This document shows positions 39,557 to 40,980 of a stretch of 40,980 nucleotides of DNA, one piece after another. A program made the translations under genes and the position numbers. Under the pieces are notes generated by a model. It was not told the DNA's origin. It did no database searches and worked only from the letters and a program-made list of their open reading frames with translations. This DNA is from Chloroflexota bacterium (lineage in GTDB: Bacteria; Chloroflexota; Anaerolineae; Anaerolineales; Villigracilaceae): positions 1 to 40,980 of the forward strand of contig JACRBJ010000075.1 of NCBI GenBank assembly GCA_016234555.1. Direction: 5' to 3'. Numbering within the stretch: the stretch's first letter is position 1; each line of letters opens with the position of its first letter.

Positions 39557-40867
39557 ATGAAAGCATTCGATATTGCACTCAAAGACATGACCCGTTCCTT
39601 CCGCAGCGTCTTCGCAGTGGTCTTTATGTTTGGTGTGCCGCTGTTGGTGACGGGCATGTTCTATTTCATGTTCGGCAACATCGCCGGCGAGGGCGGCTTC
39701 GACCTGCCAAGGACCAAAGTCATCATCGCCAACCTTGACGAGGGTGGACCCAAATTCCAAGTCAACCCGAAGAATATCCCCGGCGGCAAAAAAGCCGACA
39801 CGATGGGCGAGCTGGTCGTCAGCATCCTGCAAAGCGACGAGATGGCAGACCTGATCGAGGTCACACTGACCGACAGTGCAGAGTCAGCCCGCAGCGCGGT
39901 GGACAATCAAGCCGCCCAGGTGGCGATCATCATCCCGACGGATTTTTCCCATCAATTCGCCGATGTGGACGCGGAAGCCACCATCGAGTTTTATCAGGAC
40001 CCCACGCTGACGATTGGTCCAGCCATCATGAAATCCATCCTCAACCGTTTTATGGATGGGATGGCGGGGGTCAAGATCGCGGTGAATGTCTTTTTGGATG
40101 AAGCGGAGGAAAGCCAGCGCGGACTCGCGGGACAGGTGGTGCAACAATACCTGAAGGTGTCTCTCGCTGAAAGCGACGACATGGAAGAGGAACTGCTCGA
40201 TGTGCGCAATCCGTCTGGCACAGGGAGCAAAGAGGAGGCAACCCAAAACATTTTGCTCAGCATCGTCGGTCCGATCATGGGCGGGATGATGGTGTTCTAT
40301 GCCTTCTACACCGGCGCGTCCTCGGCGGAGAGCATTCTGAGGGAGGAGGAGGAACGCACGCTTCCGCGCCTCTTCACCACGCCGACATCCCAGGCAACAA
40401 TCCTGACCGGCAAACTGCTCTCGGTGTTCCTGACCGTCTGCGTGCAGGTGGTCGTGCTGCTCATCGCCGCGCACCTGCTGTTTGGAATCCAATGGGGCGA
40501 CTTCCTGCCTGTGGCTTTGATGGCGGCTGGAATCATCATCAGCGCATCATCATTTGGTGTTTTTATCAATTCCTTTCTCAAGAACAGCAAGCAGGGCGGC
40601 GTACTGTTCGGCGGCGTGTTAACCGTGACCGGCATGTTGGGAATGATCAAGATCTTTGCCATGAACTCGCCCATTGCCCAAACCATGGGCGACACGGTCT
40701 CTCTGCTGGTTCCACAAGGCTGGGCCGTGCGCGGGTTGATCCAGTCGATGAATGGCGAGCCGCTCGAAAGTATTTTGCCCACCCTGCTGGCTTCGCTGGT
40801 GTGGAGCGTGGCGTTCTTCGTCGTCGGCGTGTGGAGATTCAATAGATCTCTTGCAAAAGTAGGCTAG
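39557..40867 (+). CDS. ABC-2-type exporter permease
   Basis: The 436-residue membrane protein has the ABC-2 layout. One N-terminal helix (about 18-38) is followed by a large extracytoplasmic domain (about 40-225) and then six helices from about residue 230. The cytoplasmic segment EEEERTLPRLFTTPTSQATILTGKLLS, given here in part, is diagnostic of the family (the ERTxGTL-like loop). The start is ATG 39557 with GAGG upstream. The last codons (RSLAKVG, stop at 40865-40867) run into the end of an insertion sequence whose transposase stop overlaps at 40864-40866, so the native C-terminus may have been replaced. Confidence 0.9.
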   Translation: MKAFDIALKDMTRSFRSVFAVVFMFGVPLLVTGMFYFMFGNIAGEGGFDLPRTKVIIANLDEGGPKFQVNPKNIPGGKKADTMGELVVSILQSDEMADLIEVTLTDSAESARSAVDNQAAQVAIIIPTDFSHQFADVDAEATIEFYQDPTLTIGPAIMKSILNRFMDGMAGVKIAVNVFLDEAEESQRGLAGQVVQQYLKVSLAESDDMEEELLDVRNPSGTGSKEEATQNILLSIVGPIMGGMMVFYAFYTGASSAESILREEEERTLPRLFTTPTSQATILTGKLLSVFLTVCVQVVVLLIAAHLLFGIQWGDFLPVALMAAGIIISASSFGVFINSFLKNSKQGGVLFGGVLTVTGMLGMIKIFAMNSPIAQTMGDTVSLLVPQGWAVRGLIQSMNGEPLESILPTLLASLVWSVAFFVVGVWRFNRSLAKVG

Positions 40868-40980
40868 TAAGCAGTTTTGAGCTCCATGTTACAGATGGCA
40901 GCGATCAGGTTAAAACGTAACCCAAAACGTTTGCGACGATTTCGATAACGTTCGCTCAAAATGCGAAAGATTTTCAAGCG
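40864..40980 (-). CDS. Transposase C-terminus (IS5-type DDE), truncated by window edge
   Basis: The minus-strand frame is open from the right edge (40980) to a TAG at 40866-40864. It encodes 38 residues beginning RLKIFRILSERYRNRRKRFG and ending LIAAICNMELKTAY. The ERYRNRRKRFGLRFNLIAAI pattern is the usual C-terminal end of IS5-family transposases. The upstream part, including the DDE residues, is outside the window, so intactness is unknown. The stretch AGATCTCTTGCAAAAGT at 40844-40860 may be the element's terminal inverted repeat. Confidence 0.75.
   Translation of the reverse strand, partial: RLKIFRILSERYRNRRKRFGLRFNLIAAICNMELKTAY

Noticed and set aside
1..40980. CRISPR arrays, tRNA or rRNA genes, prophage
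   Set aside because: No regularly spaced direct repeats, cloverleaf sequences, rRNA segments or phage structural genes were recognised on either strand.

Overview
The window looks like a chromosomal segment of a GC-rich, heterotrophic bacterium. The best guess is Chloroflexota, class Anaerolineae. This is inference from style only: a lipoprotein binding protein with an Ala/Pro/Glu/Thr-rich linker after its lipobox, a Cys-type CcmE, two FAD/GcvT-fusion demethylases, an MttB homologue, and TPR repeats of the kind common in that group. No rRNA, tRNA or CRISPR was seen. Thirty-seven apparently intact protein genes are called, plus one glycosyltransferase pseudogene and a transposase fragment running off the right edge.

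Layout. (1) 1-800: an AT-rich, promoterless ccmE-like gene sits in what looks like a single integron-type cassette (about 132-792). (2) 961-9784: housekeeping and metabolic genes: DUF1385 membrane protein, M20 peptidase plus a small unknown protein, an anchored peptide-binding protein, secG, a PHP-domain phosphoesterase, a P5C-dehydrogenase-like aldehyde dehydrogenase, YjbQ, and a PfpI-type protein. (3) 9839-16598, minus strand: an ABC importer of the polyamine/iron/phosphonate type with an intracellular alkaline-phosphatase-fold hydrolase as last gene, followed by a PiT phosphate transporter with its DUF47 partner.

(4) 16619-34643: the most interesting part, a divergent catabolic cluster. 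A DeoR-type regulator begins the left arm (minus strand): regulator, metallophosphoesterase, APC permease, choline/aminoglycoside-kinase-like phosphotransferase, dimethylglycine-dehydrogenase-like demethylase, PfkB-fold protein lacking its catalytic Asp, and a non-pyrrolysine MttB homologue. The right arm (plus strand) has a nucleotidyltransferase, a four-CBS protein, a second demethylase, a second kinase-like protein, a class II aldolase, a HisC-like aminotransferase and a CbbY-like HAD phosphatase, closed by a strong terminator. The arms are driven by two promoters that share one palindromic -35 hexamer at the centre of an exact inverted repeat. My reading is uptake, phosphorylation and N-demethylation of an N-methylated amine or amino alcohol. 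The methyl groups would pass to tetrahydrofolate (or a corrinoid), and the phosphorylated carbon skeleton would be transaminated and split by the aldolase and phosphatase. The actual substrate is unknown.

(5) 34810-40980: a small helical protein, glycosyltransferase debris, an AT-richer pair of Dpp/Opp-type permeases without ATPase or binding protein (one fused to a TPR domain), and an ABC-2 exporter pair whose last codons abut or include the end of an insertion sequence. Throughout, same-strand gene junctions carry long palindromes of several families. Two of these consist of paired hairpins with mutually complementary tetraloops.
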